NCBI GenBank assembly: GCA_963942565.1
Contig: OZ012690.1
Coordinates: 41,967,248-42,031,247 of the forward strand
Direction of reading: 5' to 3'
Length of the DNA: 64,000 nt
Source: Maea johnstoni
Taxonomy: Eukaryota; Annelida; Polychaeta; Spionida; Magelonidae
Of this stretch, positions 13,161 through 23,756 are shown piece by piece. Under the pieces are notes generated by a model that made no database searches, was not told the origin of the DNA, and was given only the letters and a program-made list of their open reading frames with translations. Position 1 is the stretch's first letter. Each line of letters begins with the position of its first letter. The translations under genes and the position numbers were made by a program.

Positions 13161-13526
13161 CTAGCACAAGTTGTCTGACATAGCTGTCCTGCGTCACCAG
13201 GTAATCCATTCCGACAGTGGTATTCAGCAGAGCTTGGAGACAAGCGATACAGTCTAACTGGAGAATGGCGTCGCAGAAACTTGTCATGGTGGTTCCCGAC
13301 ATCTGCTCCAGAGAGTCCAGTAGCGCCCCCATCCCGCCAAGATGGAGGAACTCTGTCAGCCATTCTGGCCCACTCTGCTGGATCTTGACTTTCAGCCCAA
13401 AGAAGACGTGAACGGAAGGGGTGTGTACAAGCTGGACGCACCTCTCTGGAGAGCTGTCATTCAGGTTGATGACAATGTCTGGGATGTCGTCGGCCATGTT
13501 TGTATTTTGTTGTGATTTGGCGTTTC
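13161..13526 (-). CDS. INF2-like formin, first coding exon
   Basis: Coding starts at ATG 13495-13497 (MADDIPDIVINLNDSSPE) and reads 112 codons plus one base to a GTAAGT donor after 13161. A TCCTTTCCAG acceptor before 13526 gives a short 5' untranslated part. The protein resembles the start of the diaphanous-inhibitory, armadillo-like region of vertebrate INF2: CVQLVHTPSVHVFFGLK against CIRLLQMPSVVNYSGLR, then QSGPEWLTEFLHLGGMGALL, FCDAILQLDCIACLQALLNT and YVRQL in the same order. INF2 nucleates, severs and depolymerises actin filaments; this segment takes part in autoinhibition. The FH1 and FH2 domains must lie on later exons at lower coordinates or outside the window. Family assignment is good; exact orthology (INF2 against FHDC1-type formins) is not proved. 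Confidence 0.8.
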
Positions 13527-13552
13527 CTGGAAAGGAAAAAACAAAAATGAAG

Positions 13553-13740
13553 TCAACCCATTACCATCTTGTAGCAGACTATATCTCCTGATAAATTTGG
13601 TGCTATACTTATAAAATATGCAATATTGAGAAAATACTTGAAGAGTTGTTCATCAGAAATATTTCTACAACTCTCTTTCAAATATTTCATCCTTAGTTAT
13701 TTTCAATACTTATAGTAGATCCAGACGACTCTTGTTTAGC
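13553..13740. mobile_element. Eroded TTAA-MITE copy in formin intron
   Basis: Left end TCAACCCATTACCATC at 13553; core GAAATATTTCTACAACTCTC/CTTTCAAATATTTC and the family phrase TAGATCCAGACGACTC, here in inverse orientation. The right terminus is not clear. Confidence 0.55.
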
Positions 13741-14902
13741 TTTGGAATTGGACAATGCGGACGTAATGAAACATTAACATACAGGAATTTGTCATGGATG
13801 GCATTTCCAAAAATGTATACCTTTATTTGATATGAGTAAGTATTAGTGAAAAGTATTCTTTTAAATGCGGAAACAACATTTTTGGCACATAAGAAAGGCT
13901 TGGACCAGTTAAATTGAAGGGCTGGACTTGAATTTATAAGTAGCGGTTCCCAGCAATGATTGGCTAGATCAATATTTCGCTCTAGTTTTGAATACAATAT
14001 CATAAGCAACCCGTTTCAAGTAGGACCCACTTTAATAACGTTGAAGCTCACTAATACCCATTATAATGCATTGTGGTTAACTGGTTATGGACAATACAGC
14101 CTACATGGACAATGTCACAGTACCCAGTCAGATTACCAGTGCTACTTGCAATACTTACTGAAATATTGTGTAACCATTCAAAGGAACAGAGTTTAGTTTA
14201 CAAGTCCCCCATCTAGACTTTTATCGTTAAAACTATTTGTCAGCTTGGTACCTGTGTGACAGAGTTTTCAATGGCTTATTGAGAGTTGTTTGAAATAAGG
14301 TTAAATGAAAGCAACTTTCCTGGAGTGTGTTTGTCTCTCCAGTTGATTTGTGGTGTCAATTTCATTACATATTGGTTTAATTTGTGAGATATGTATGGCC
14401 TGGAATGGTTGAAATATCAACCTTAAGCTTTTTATTTAAAGCTGAAATCAAGCTCCCAGTTCCCATCTGTCTGCCCTGCTTTCCTTATCCCCTTTAATAA
14501 GCTTCCCTCCAAGGCTTATCTTACCCCCTAGAGGAAGTAATTAAAGCTCCGCTAACCACCGCAGGAATAATAAACACAGCACATTTCAAAACTACTGGCT
14601 GACCCACATACACCTAATCCATTCATACTCACACAGGGTACATCAACTGTGAACTTGTGGGATTTCAAACATACCCAAACATGTGCAACTAATTTTTGAA
14701 ACTACAGATATTCAACACCTGTTCCTCATAGTAAAATACACAAGTTTCGTTCAACAGTTTTTCAGAGATTTCCTTTATCTAGAGAATATATGCATATGAC
14801 CCAGACAGCCAAGACTTCAGGGTATGCCTGCATTCACTAAACAGAACCAGGTGTTGTGAACTAACCCAAGGCTACACACTGCTATTGCCTAATTTCATTT
14901 AC
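13741..14902. other. Probable intron 1 of the formin gene
   Basis: Lies between the candidate noncoding exon at 14903 and the first coding exon. No exon was seen. The segment 14430-14590 is less AT-rich than its neighbours, with GATA-like (CTTATC three times) and RUNX-like (AACCACCGCA) words, a possible regulatory block. Confidence 0.35.
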
Positions 14903-15160
14903 CTGTTGTTCTTGGCTTCAGATGTTCATCAGCTTTAATGATCCATCACCTGCAATGTAGATAGGCTGTTTGTAGAAGTCTTTAAGTTGTGGTCTTTAAG
15001 GAAGTAGTGTAGCCGTGTAGCACACCCTGTTTTAAGTGTTATCAGCTGTGGAGTCGGCTTGCTGCAGACATGCGTGCTGTAACTGACAAGGGATTTGGAA
15101 TTGCCGCTCGGTGAATGGAAAACCACTCATGTGGTCGGGACATGGGGTATTAATAATCAA
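14903..15160 (-). other. Candidate noncoding first exon of the formin gene
   Basis: On the minus strand a sequence ending AAGAACAACAG is followed by GTAAATG, an acceptable donor, just after 14903. The next acceptor on that strand with a good pyrimidine tract is the one at 13526 before the formin ATG. The upstream edge is not defined; I place it just below the CCAAT-box cluster. Inference only. Confidence 0.35.
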
Positions 15161-15164
15161 CCTG

Positions 15165-15245
15165 GCTGGGCAGCCAATCAGGGGCAACTCTACCCTAGAG
15201 GCTCTCGACCAATCAGCTGCCAGCAGCTAAAAATACTTGGCTCCT
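15165..15245 (-). promoter_or_regulatory. CCAAT-box cluster, candidate formin promoter
   Basis: GCAGCCAATCAGGGG near 15170 and CGACCAATCAGCTGC near 15209 are two strong CCAAT boxes 39 bp apart. CTAAAAATAC next to them is MEF2- or TATA-like. Position just upstream of the candidate noncoding exon suggests the minus-strand gene, but the boxes work in either orientation. Confidence 0.4.
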
Positions 15246-16861
15246 CAGTTGAAGGGACAGGCTGAGCTGTTAAAGTGGTGGCAAGTTTGAATGAAGAAAG
15301 TAAACAAAAAAAAAATGTGTGAGTCATGTATTCAAAAAGAGAAAGAAAGACACTGAAAAAACGTCTCCTCTTTTATGAGCTGCAACTGTTTAGTAAAGAC
15401 AATCAAACCACTGTAAAGCTCATAATGTTATACTCTAGTTTTTATTTGTTTTCTCCTCTCAGAGAGTGATAATACTGCAGTTGTACCAAACTACATAAAC
15501 GTGGGAAAGACATTTTGAAAAGCAAGTATATTCAGATGTCACTCTCTGTAACAGTGGCCTTTAGTTTGCAGTTATACAAGTATGAGCTTTTTCCTGAATC
15601 TAGAATGTTTATGTTTAAACTGACTTTAATTGAAAAGCGACACAAGAAAAGTGTAATATAGCTTTAACACTTCAATTGTGGCTATTAAGTATTTATCCCT
15701 TGTGCATAGAACAAACATCAATATTATGTATATCCTTGCTCTAAAGTAAATAGTTTAATTTAACCAGCTGTTTTCATGTCTTTGAGGTAGTTTCTTGATA
15801 GAATACATCCTGAGCATTCTCTAAACATGGCCTAACACTGAATATTTGAACAGCTATGCAAAAACAAACAGTATTAGGGGTCACTCTGAGGATGGGTGTT
15901 AGGGTCCCCTACACACTCAACATGAATGGGTCAAGAGTCTGTGCATGTCCAAATCCTTATCAATGATCGAGAATTATTCATATAAGCGACAGTTAACATA
16001 GATGCTCTGTGGTTAGGGCAAGTTATCTAAAATCTGTGCTTGTCAGCTTGGCTCTTGCTGAGAGATAAGTGAAACATTATAGCCTGACCTGCTGCTTTTC
16101 CTTTTCAGTCTGGACATACCCTCTGTTCGCCTGCATCCAAGGCCATACTTAGATGTCATCCCCTGTGGATAGATGGCACTGCGGTATGCTACTTTTGTTA
16201 AGAGAGTAGTTGAAAATATGCCAGTGCAATCCCCTTGTGAGACATTTGTGTGGACTAGATGGCCTACAGTAAGCCACAAGCCTTTATTTGTAGTATAGGT
16301 GCAGGTATAAATTTATGTATGATAAAGTAAAGACAATAACGTTTAGTAGCTAGCATAGATGAATAAAACATAGATTGGTCACCACAGACCAATTACCATT
16401 GGTCCCATTGTGAAGCCCTGGACACACCTGATCTCACTAAATCTAGTCTCAGTGTGACATCAGTAGGAGACAAAGACCAATGACTCATGAGGACTCTCAT
16501 ATTTGTTCGCATTATAGAGGAGGTTGTTCATGCACATGCTCAGAACACACCTCTTGAGCGGTTCTTGTCCATACCTGGGCTGGTAGTCATATTCAGGCTG
16601 TTGAGCGAGATATGTTGGTTGCATGTCCAGTGTTGAACATTTGTGGTAGCTACTAGCTAGGCTACTCTTTTGTGTATGGGGGGGGGGGCACAAGAAAATC
16701 ACTTGGCATGTTCTCGACAAACGTGTTGATTTTCTGGCTAGCAATTATCAGCTTTTTAAAACTAACAAGAAAGATCTACATCTGGATTAAGACTAACCCC
16801 CTTATTCAGAACGAGGCCCACATTGCAGAAAACCTGGATAAGCCCCTGATTAGAAAAACGG
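15246..16861. other. Noncoding; one interspersed repeat
   Basis: No gene was recognised. A repeat at about 16080-16240 (with TGTGGATAGATGGCACTGC and GACATCTAAGTATGG words on opposite strands) is matched by 43460-43560, which has CAGTGCCATCTATCCACA in the other orientation. A short G-run lies at 16679. Confidence 0.45.
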
Positions 16862-17035
16862 AGTGGCTATATACACAGCAGGGCTGTGTATATAAGAGAA
16901 ATATTCTTGTAATATACACAGCTGCTACCAGCGGCCACCAGCCAATGGTATTGCATTATTTCAATGACGTCATATTCGTCGTATTCACGTAAAAGTAGTT
17001 ATCAGCTTGTTATTTTTCTTGGGGCCAATATACAA

Positions 17036-17107
17036 CACTGTGTAGCGCAATGGTTAGATGCCCGCCCGGCGATCCCAGGTATGCGGGTTCTAAATCCCCC
17101 TCAGGGA
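17036..17107 (+). tRNA. tRNA-like sequence, probably a SINE head or tRNA relic
   Basis: TAGCGCAATGGTTAGATGCC is a good A box with D-arm, and GGGTTCTAAATCCCC about 35 bases later is a B box with changes from GGTTCGANTCC. Two T-tracts follow, as at a polymerase III stop. The acceptor stem does not pair well, so a working tRNA is unlikely. A tRNA-derived SINE head fits better, but no body or second copy was found here. Confidence 0.45.
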
Positions 17108-17232
17108 AGCTTTTTTTTTCATGATTGTTTTTTTTTATGGAAATTATGACTATTTTTTTTTCGACCATGGATAAAAGAAAGAAAAATCTTTATTTCTACA
17201 AACATTTATTGTTGATGTGAATGTGAAACAAC

Positions 17233-17306
<74 letters not shown>

Positions 17307-17345
17307 TATCTATATCTATATATATATATACATACACACACACAC
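17233..17345. repeat. (AT)n array ending in (CA)n
   Basis: About 95 bases of alternating AT with a few ATC breaks, then a (CA)8-type tract. Confidence 0.97.
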
Positions 17346-17445
17346 ACACACATATCAATGTAGGATTCACATTTACAGGCATCATAAATAAACTATTGAT
17401 AGAGACCACACATCATTAACAGATTAAAATTGTGTAAATTTGTAA

Positions 17446-17449
17446 TATG

Positions 17450-17536
<87 letters not shown>

Positions 17537-17541
17537 GTATA

Positions 17542-17628
<87 letters not shown>

Positions 17629-17674
17629 TCACATACACACAACATGTGCATAAATATATATATATATATATATA
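17446..17674. repeat. (AT)n array with ATAC/ATGT interruptions
   Basis: Over 200 bases of alternating purine-pyrimidine AT. Tyr-Ile reading frames on both strands are artefacts of this sequence. Confidence 0.97.
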
Positions 17675-18108
17675 TTAGTGCTTGGATTCGCCGCTAAAAA
17701 ACGTCTCGAGCAATCGCTGAAACTGCCGAGCAATTAATCGACATATTACGAGCCCTAACTACTCATTGCACATGCGGTGAAATCAACAGCTGAGCAAAAT
17801 TAATTGCCGTCAATCACGCTAATTTAGAACCGCCCCATGCCTGCCTAAGCCAATGAGCAACATAAATTGCTGTCAATCAGGCTAATTAGAACAGGCCCAT
17901 GCTTGCCTAAGCCAATCACGTCCTGCTATCGTGCGATCTCGATGGGATCCCACGTGGGAAAGACGTAAGCAACATGGCGGATGATTGACGATGTGGCTTT
18001 ATTTACATTTTCGCCGAACTCGGCAAGCTGTAATGGCGGCTCGAGTGCTCGCCAGTGGCGGCGATACGATCAATAGCTGGAGCCGCCAATTGATCGTAGT
18101 AGCACTAA
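17675..18108. mobile_element. 434-bp inverted-repeat element inside an (AT)n array
   Basis: Ends TTAGTGCT and AGCACTAA, both flanked by (TA)n, so a TA-targeting element in an AT array. Inside is a 63-bp tandem duplication (GAGCAAAATTAATTGC at 17792, GAGCAACATAAATTGC at 17855, both ending in CCTAAGCCAAT). Near the right end is a hairpin, TACGATCAAT with AATTGATCGTA. It is much more GC-rich than its flanks. Confidence 0.65.
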
Positions 18109-18122
18109 TATATATATATATA

Positions 18123-18176
<54 letters not shown>

Positions 18177-18191
18177 CATCCATATAAATAC

Positions 18192-18225
<34 letters not shown>

Positions 18226-18226
18226 A
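18105..18226. repeat. (AT)n array
   Basis: Alternating AT with TGTG, CATA and CATC interruptions, continuous with the right end of the element before it. Confidence 0.95.
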
Positions 18227-18244
18227 AATGTATAGCAAAAATAT

Positions 18245-18345
18245 TCACACCGGCAGTGCACAGGCAGCCCAGCGGCTGTGCACAGCCAGCGGCTGAGCAC
18301 AGCCAGCAGCTGTGCATGGCGGCTGTGCACAGCCAGCCCAGTGGC
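18245..18345. repeat. GC-rich short tandem repeat, core GCTGTGCACAGC
   Basis: The 12-base palindrome GCTGTGCACAGC and variants recur about every 20-30 bases with CAGCGGC and CCAGCCC spacers. A GC-rich island beside AT arrays; no promoter or exon features were seen. Confidence 0.75.
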
Positions 18346-18440
18346 TGTGTATATTGCAAAAATATTTCTCTTATATACACAGCTATGCTGTGTATATAGC
18401 CACTGCCTAACCCCACTATCAGCTATAAACCAGGCCTTGC

Positions 18441-18615
18441 AAGTCTGAAAATATACAAAATAAATATTTGTGGTGTTTGTTTTGTTGTCCTACCCCCCCC
18501 CCCCCTTCCTAACTCATTAAAGAGTGTACAGTCTTTGATGAGTTGGGGGGGGGGGGGGTGGTAGGACAACAAAACAAACACCACAATGAATCTTTATTTT
18601 GTCTATTTTCAGACT
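18441..18615. mobile_element. Single-hairpin element with poly-C/poly-G in its arms
   Basis: The arm at 18441-18515 (AGTCTGAAAATATACAAAAT..., TTTTGTTGTCCTACC, then a C-run) is the near-exact reverse complement of 18539-18615 (G-run, GGTAGGACAACAAAAC, ..., TTTTCAGACT). The loop (TAAAGAGTGTACAGTCTTT) also pairs. The whole 175 bp can fold into one stem. Looks like a fold-back MITE. Confidence 0.8.
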
Positions 18616-20219
18616 GTTGCAAGAGTCCTCTAATTTAGGTTTTCCACTTTGATACATGTACAAAGGAGAGTGAAAAGAACATTTGAAATATATAACTCGA
18701 TTGCACATACTCAATTCATGTAGCAGATACATTGCATGTAGAATTCAAATATAAAGACAACGTGAGAAACTCACTGACACTGAATCCTGAATTTCTTTTA
18801 AAAAAGTCAAAATTTCAAAAGATGACACAAAAATTGCGACTTTCATTAGGAATTCTGACCAATCAACCACATTACTATCATTAGTTAGCTGGTTAGAACT
18901 AATGATGCTTTTGGCCATTACTTACCCTCTAACTAAAATATCTCTGGTGTTTTTCAGTGAAAGCGGGCATTTTGAAGCATAAATTGATCGTGGTGATTAC
19001 CCGTTCAATTTTTTTCGAAGTTAACCTAGGGGTAAGAGGTCAAGGTCGAATCGAAAACAGGTGCCCTTTTACATGACGTAATAAATGCGTCATACAGCAG
19101 ATTACAAACAGGTGCCCTTTTAGATGACGTAATAAGTGCGTCATACGGAAAATGGTAGTAAATGAGAAACGTATGTCATAGAATACATTATTCATTACTG
19201 GTAATATCAAATTTCGTTACCTTTCGCTGTTCATGTATCAAAATATAAATTCAAACCATTTTGTCGATTTTAAGTAAGTTCTCTCAATCTATTTTTTACT
19301 GTTTATTTATATGATTAGAGTATTGAGTGTTTATATTTTCATCAGGTTGGCCACGAATATCGATTCATCTAAGATGTTGGCGGAATTCCTTTTGCACACT
19401 ATCAGCAGCCATGGTGCTGCCAGGAAGACCATTCCAATGCGGGACAGAAAACTCTGTCACCAGACCATTTCAGATTAGTGTGTGGTATCTGTAATATGTT
19501 GTTAGTGTTTGATCTTAGAGTCCTATACTAGTATTTACCTGTTTGACTAACAATTCCTTTAATTATAGAGGGGCACACCTTTGCGTGCATTAGATTGTCA
19601 TAAGCAGAATCTTCAACTCAATCCCTTTCCTGATGGGCAGCCACTGGAGATCTTGTAGAATTGGTGTAATGTGATTATACTTTTTTGGAACCACTAACCA
19701 CTCTGGTGGCATGCCTGGATCCAGATGATATAAGTAAGCGCAGAAGAAAAAGCTGGGATCGCGGCCAGGGCCGCAATACAATCAAAGAATTGGCGCACGC
19801 ACGTCTAGAACCTATAGCTTGTGATGTTGATGGTGATCCCAAGGTGAAATGCAACAACTTAGTATTTTGCTCTCAATTTTGAAACGACATTGGTACAACT
19901 TAGATTTTCACTAAGTTTGTACCGTTATGACTATACTTACATGCTTCTAAATACACGTACATGTAGTTTCCTGTGAGACAATTTTGAACACTGTATGTCT
20001 TGGCTATAGTGATTTTCCTATTTATTGAATTTGATAATCAGACGTATTTTTTCGGAAAATATGTATAATAATTCATTTATGTATAAAGGGAGCGCCCTTG
20101 CTAGAAAAATATTATATAAGCATGGGAAAATACAGTACCAATTGGGTAACTCTTTTGTACTACTGTTATGAAATTCTGCCAAAAAAGTAATATTTCCCAA
20201 ATTTAAACCATTTATGGTT
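18616..20219. other. Noncoding, with a duplicated CRE-like site
   Basis: No protein-coding exon was recognised. A 51-bp tandem duplication around 19050-19145 carries two TGACG(N9)CGTCA palindromes. The short frames at 19590-19882 show no family resemblance. Confidence 0.45.
19073..19144. promoter_or_regulatory. Tandem pair of CRE/ATF-like palindromes
   Basis: TGACGTAATAAATGCGTCA at 19074 and TGACGTAATAAGTGCGTCA at 19125 sit in a 51-bp duplication that also repeats CAGGTGCCCTTTTA. Each has inverted TGACG half sites. No adjacent gene start is known, so function is open. Confidence 0.45.
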
Positions 20220-20535
20220 CGAAAACCGTCGAGACCCTTCGAAGAAAAAATGTGTAGTTTGTGCAATTTGCGGGTATTTGAAGACATAAAGCACATTGTG
20301 ATGTAATGTCCTGCACTTGATGAGATTAGGATTGAAATGTTTGATGTACACCAAAGTAGAGTACAAACTGAAGTAAAGTAGAAATTCTTCAGTTGAGCGC
20401 CCAGACCAGGTATTCCGCGCCCTGATAGGGTTTTGGTCACCAGAGTATAGCTTTGATGAAATGATAGCATGGTGGCTATGTTCGTCACACACGTACGGAT
20501 ACGTCATTATGCATAGAGTAGGTGTAGGTTAGTGT
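20220..20535 (+). mobile_element. LINE 3' fragment, zinc-knuckle end of ORF2, broken
   Basis: The frame at 20229-20320 reads RPFEEKMCSLCNLRVFEDIK then H-x3-stop-C-P, the Cys-x2-Cys...His-x4-Cys pattern followed by ALDEIR found at the C-terminus of many non-LTR retrotransposon ORF2 proteins. One stop codon interrupts the motif. A later frame (about 20405-20520) reads FRALIGFWSPEYSFDEMIAW, typical of the helix after the motif in such proteins. A decayed LINE tail. Confidence 0.6.
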
Positions 20536-20619
20536 CAGGAATATAGCCAGATTTTAAGATAAAGAGGTTTCACGTACAATTTCATTATACATGTCGGTCC
20601 TGTGAGTTTAATGTATACT

Positions 20620-21400
20620 GCACCCGCTAGAGGGCATAGGCGGTCAGAAATATAGAGATGTCTCATGTTCTAAGTGGCTCAGGGTGTCCAGTGAGTGCGT
20701 TAAAAGAATATTGCAAGATCAGTTTATGAAGAAATGGTTAAGCAGAATTTCAGCGGACGAAACCTTCTCAACATACAACATTTATAAAGACATTCATGAA
20801 TTCGAAGAATACATAGATATATTGCCAGAGTACCTCAAATACTCGCTATTTGATTTTAGAACTTGTTCTCAAAAAGTAGCAGTTAATCGTAGGTCGAATT
20901 TATCAATACCAAGGCAAGAGCGCATTTGCACTAAGTGCAGAAAGAGACTATTAGGTAATGAATTTCACTTCCTATTTGAATGCAGTGGTATTGAAAAACT
21001 TAGCATTTCAATTATACCAAAATATTATAGAATTAGATGCAGCACTTTGAAAATGAGTCAACTATTAAATACAAATGATAGAAAATTGTTAATTAAGGTT
21101 GCCAAATTTGTTTACTTTGGCATGAAGGAATACACATCTCTTCCAGATGTTGTGAGTGAAGAAATTGATAATGTTGATTTAAACTGTCTGTATGACTAAT
21201 TATGACAGTAATCAGATAAATCATTGTATATTGTTGACACACATAACCTTTATGTGTGTATACTGTATATATGTATATTTTTACAATTATGACAACAATG
21301 TAGATGTATAAATATGTTGATCTTTCTAATGAAATTATTGTATTTCCTCTATGTACCGCAAAAGGCGGTTAGAGAGTAATAAAGTTCGTATTCGTAGCGA
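20620..21400 (+). mobile_element. LINE 3' end with ORF2 C-terminus
   Basis: An open frame to the TAA at 21197-21199 (171 residues from a GTG at 20684, open further upstream) ends in RQERICTKCRKRLLGNEFHF-LFEC, the Cys-x2-Cys...His-x4-Cys terminus of non-LTR retrotransposon ORF2. Before it, KRILQDQFMKKWL and LPEYLKYSLFDFRTCSQKVAV match the region that normally precedes this motif. About 180 bp of 3' untranslated sequence follows, with AATAAAG and a TTCGTATTCGTA tail near 21380-21396, as in LINEs that end in a short tandem repeat. 5'-truncated: no reverse transcriptase domain is present. Not a host gene. Confidence 0.85.
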
Positions 21401-23545
21401 GACACTTAGAGGATAACGTTTTGGAGACTTCCATGTATAATAATCCAAGTTTTATTTTACATTGCACTAACGTGATCAACGTAATTTAGAGTTGAGTATT
21501 TGCACATATTATGTTACTTTTATTTCATGCGGTTCTTATTGTAATTTGTTTCTATGAAAATGATGTGTATCCCGTATGATTTTGTATATTATATTATTCA
21601 GTGAATAAACACACGATTCAATACATTACCAACTCGATGACCTGTCCTTTTCTCTATATCTCTTTGTAGGAGCATTGTGTGGATGATGAATTTCTGGTGA
21701 ACATTAAGCTCGGAAATTTTAACTTATACCATTTTTGGGTATAAAACTTGATTGCTTTTGCCCCAAAAAATCCCTTTATAACAGTAAATAAATGCTTCCA
21801 TGTTAACAAAACGCAATTTTAGGCAGTAGTCGTACATCTGAGGGGATACATTTAGCAAAGAAAGATACTAATTTTGAAGAATAAGATGTTTATAACATGA
21901 CTTGGATTATCTTTTCAAAAATCTGTGGAAAAACGATTCCATGAATAAAAGTTGTTTTTATGATAACAATACTTTGTTCTTTAGTCAAGCAACATTTCAG
22001 GAATATTAAACTCCCTAATGTTTCGGAAACATAAAATATGAGTGCAGTCTAACATAAAGTCTTACAATTGCCAGAAAGAACGACGGATCTTCGAACGCGA
22101 GTCGACGTGGACACGCACGTAGTGGTTGTTGTGTTTCTCGCAATGACAGCTCCCATTGCCAGCAAAATGAGTCAGGCAACCACTCGTTTACCAGTCATCG
22201 CATGAAATTTATTTTCACCCCTCCAAAAAGTTTTTCCTATCCTTTCCTGTGTGGAGTGGGCGGGAAATATTATAAGTTATCCTCCTTGTAAAAAAGGGAT
22301 ACGGCCTGGTATCTGCGAGAAGCCAGCCGTATAACGGATAACGAATATTTTTCATCTATTTATTCATTTTTTTTTATTATTTGTTTTTTATTATTATTAT
22401 TTTTAAATTTAAAGATTTTTTTTTAATTTTTTTTTTTTGTATTTTTTAAAAAAATTATTTCTTTTGAAATCTTTTTTCAAATTCTTTTTATCTAATGATT
22501 TTTTTTGTAATTTTTTTTTATAAAACATTTTGGATGGGGTTAAAACACTTATTGGGATACTAACATTGACAATTAATGAAAAGCAATGTTACCACCCAAA
22601 TAAAGTCCAGGGGCCAGTTGCACCAACGTCTACAACAATTGCATCTATTGTTGTAGACGATCAAGTTGAGCCTTGAGCCTAAGTTTGAGCCTGTCGCGTT
22701 GGTGCAACTGGCCCCAGTAACCACAGCAATTGACCAATCAGCTGCTAGTATCAGAGTGGAGCTGATGATAAAAAGTCTTATTTACCCTCCCTCTGGGGTT
22801 GTCGTATAGAAATAAAGGTTTATTTACGCTCCCTCTTGTCGTATTTGCGGGCGGGTAAAAAGCATTTATTTTTGGTTACCCTCCCCCAAAAGACGTGGAA
22901 AAGGTATTTTATTTTCTCTTTTACGCCTGCACCATCGTACAATATACATATGAGAGTTGAAAACAGTAGCTACTCTCAGCAAGACAACCTTGGCTGAAAG
23001 CATGAAATATTCTGACATGAGTTTTTATCTTAGAAGACCAACACATGGAATGGAAACCAGCCGGTCAACCTGAACATGCTAGCCTCAACCAGTGTCAATT
23101 AATAGTCGCTAATAGGTGCTCTGGGCACCCCCAGCAGGTGGTGGAGATAAGGTTTCTCTGTAATGTAATCGATGCGGGAGCCCTGATTGGTCCTTGCTCC
23201 CACGTGACCTCGTGCTGCTGCCTTATCTGCTAGTCCTGGCATGAGGCTAGCATGTAACTATAGGGCATATAGTAATTGGTCTCTCGTTACATATCCATTC
23301 TTTTCTTAATCCAAGGTTTTTATGCATACCCCTACTAAAATTATGCCTCTTTCCATCTATTCACTATTCGTCATATCGGGTGGAACCAAAGAACCACAAC
23401 CGGATAGCATTAATAACAACATTGGCCCGAAACTCTGGGAACTCACCTTAGCGGTTGAAACGCAGTTCACGGAAATGGTAGCAAAGGTTCTAGCCAATTG
23501 CTGATAAAAATGAATATAGTGTAGATGGCAATAATGAAATAATAA
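21401..23545. other. Noncoding, one small MITE
   Basis: No exon was recognised. T-rich low-complexity sequence at 22360-22530. A 106-bp inverted-repeat element lies at 22610-22715. CCCTCCCTCTGGGGTTGTCGTAT and a related phrase at 22780-22850 suggest a local degenerate duplication. Confidence 0.45.
22610..22715. mobile_element. 106-bp MITE with 19-bp terminal inverted repeats
   Basis: Ends GGGGCCAGTTGCACCAACG and CGTTGGTGCAACTGGCCCC are exact reverse complements. Directly inside is a second exact palindrome, CGTCTACAACAAT with ATTGTTGTAGACG. Too short to code. Confidence 0.88.
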
Positions 23546-23556
23546 CTTTTGTTATC

Positions 23557-23557
<1 letters not shown>

Positions 23558-23618
<61 letters not shown>

Positions 23619-23634
23619 TATTATTATTATTATT

Positions 23635-23675
<41 letters not shown>

Positions 23676-23690
23676 TATCGATCATCATCA
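23558..23690. repeat. (ATT)n then (ATC)n microsatellite
   Basis: About 75 bases of ATT followed by about 50 of ATC. Poly-Asp, poly-Asn and poly-Leu frames over it are artefacts. Confidence 0.96.
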
Positions 23691-23756
23691 ACACTAATAA
23701 TGATAATAACAGCCGCAGCAGTGGCAGTGGCAACAGCTATCCAGCTGTTGGTTTTA

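Larger units (their letters stand above)
16862..18404. mobile_element. Inverted-repeat element with 63-bp termini, heavily nested
   Basis: The left arm at 16862-16926 begins GTGGCTATATACACAGC; the right arm at 18341-18404 is its reverse complement with roughly nine in ten positions matching. Each arm is itself a hairpin (TATATACACAGC, a 3-base loop, GCTGTGTATATA). Between them lie a tRNA-like sequence, three (AT)n arrays and a second complete inverted-repeat element. No transposase was seen. Confidence 0.6.

Noticed and set aside
13157-13441. 94-residue minus and 64-residue plus frames over the formin exon
   Set aside because: Shadow frames of the INF2-like coding exon, which alone has protein similarity.
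17150-18416. Many 60-100 residue Tyr-Ile-rich frames on both strands (also at 29625-30005, 44015-44633, 61699-62083)
   Set aside because: They are translations of (AT)n arrays in all frames, without splice or start context or family similarity.
20684-21199. 171-residue open frame as a host gene
   Set aside because: The Cys-x2-Cys...His-x4-Cys end, the preceding sequence and the repeat tail identify it as the 3' end of a LINE.
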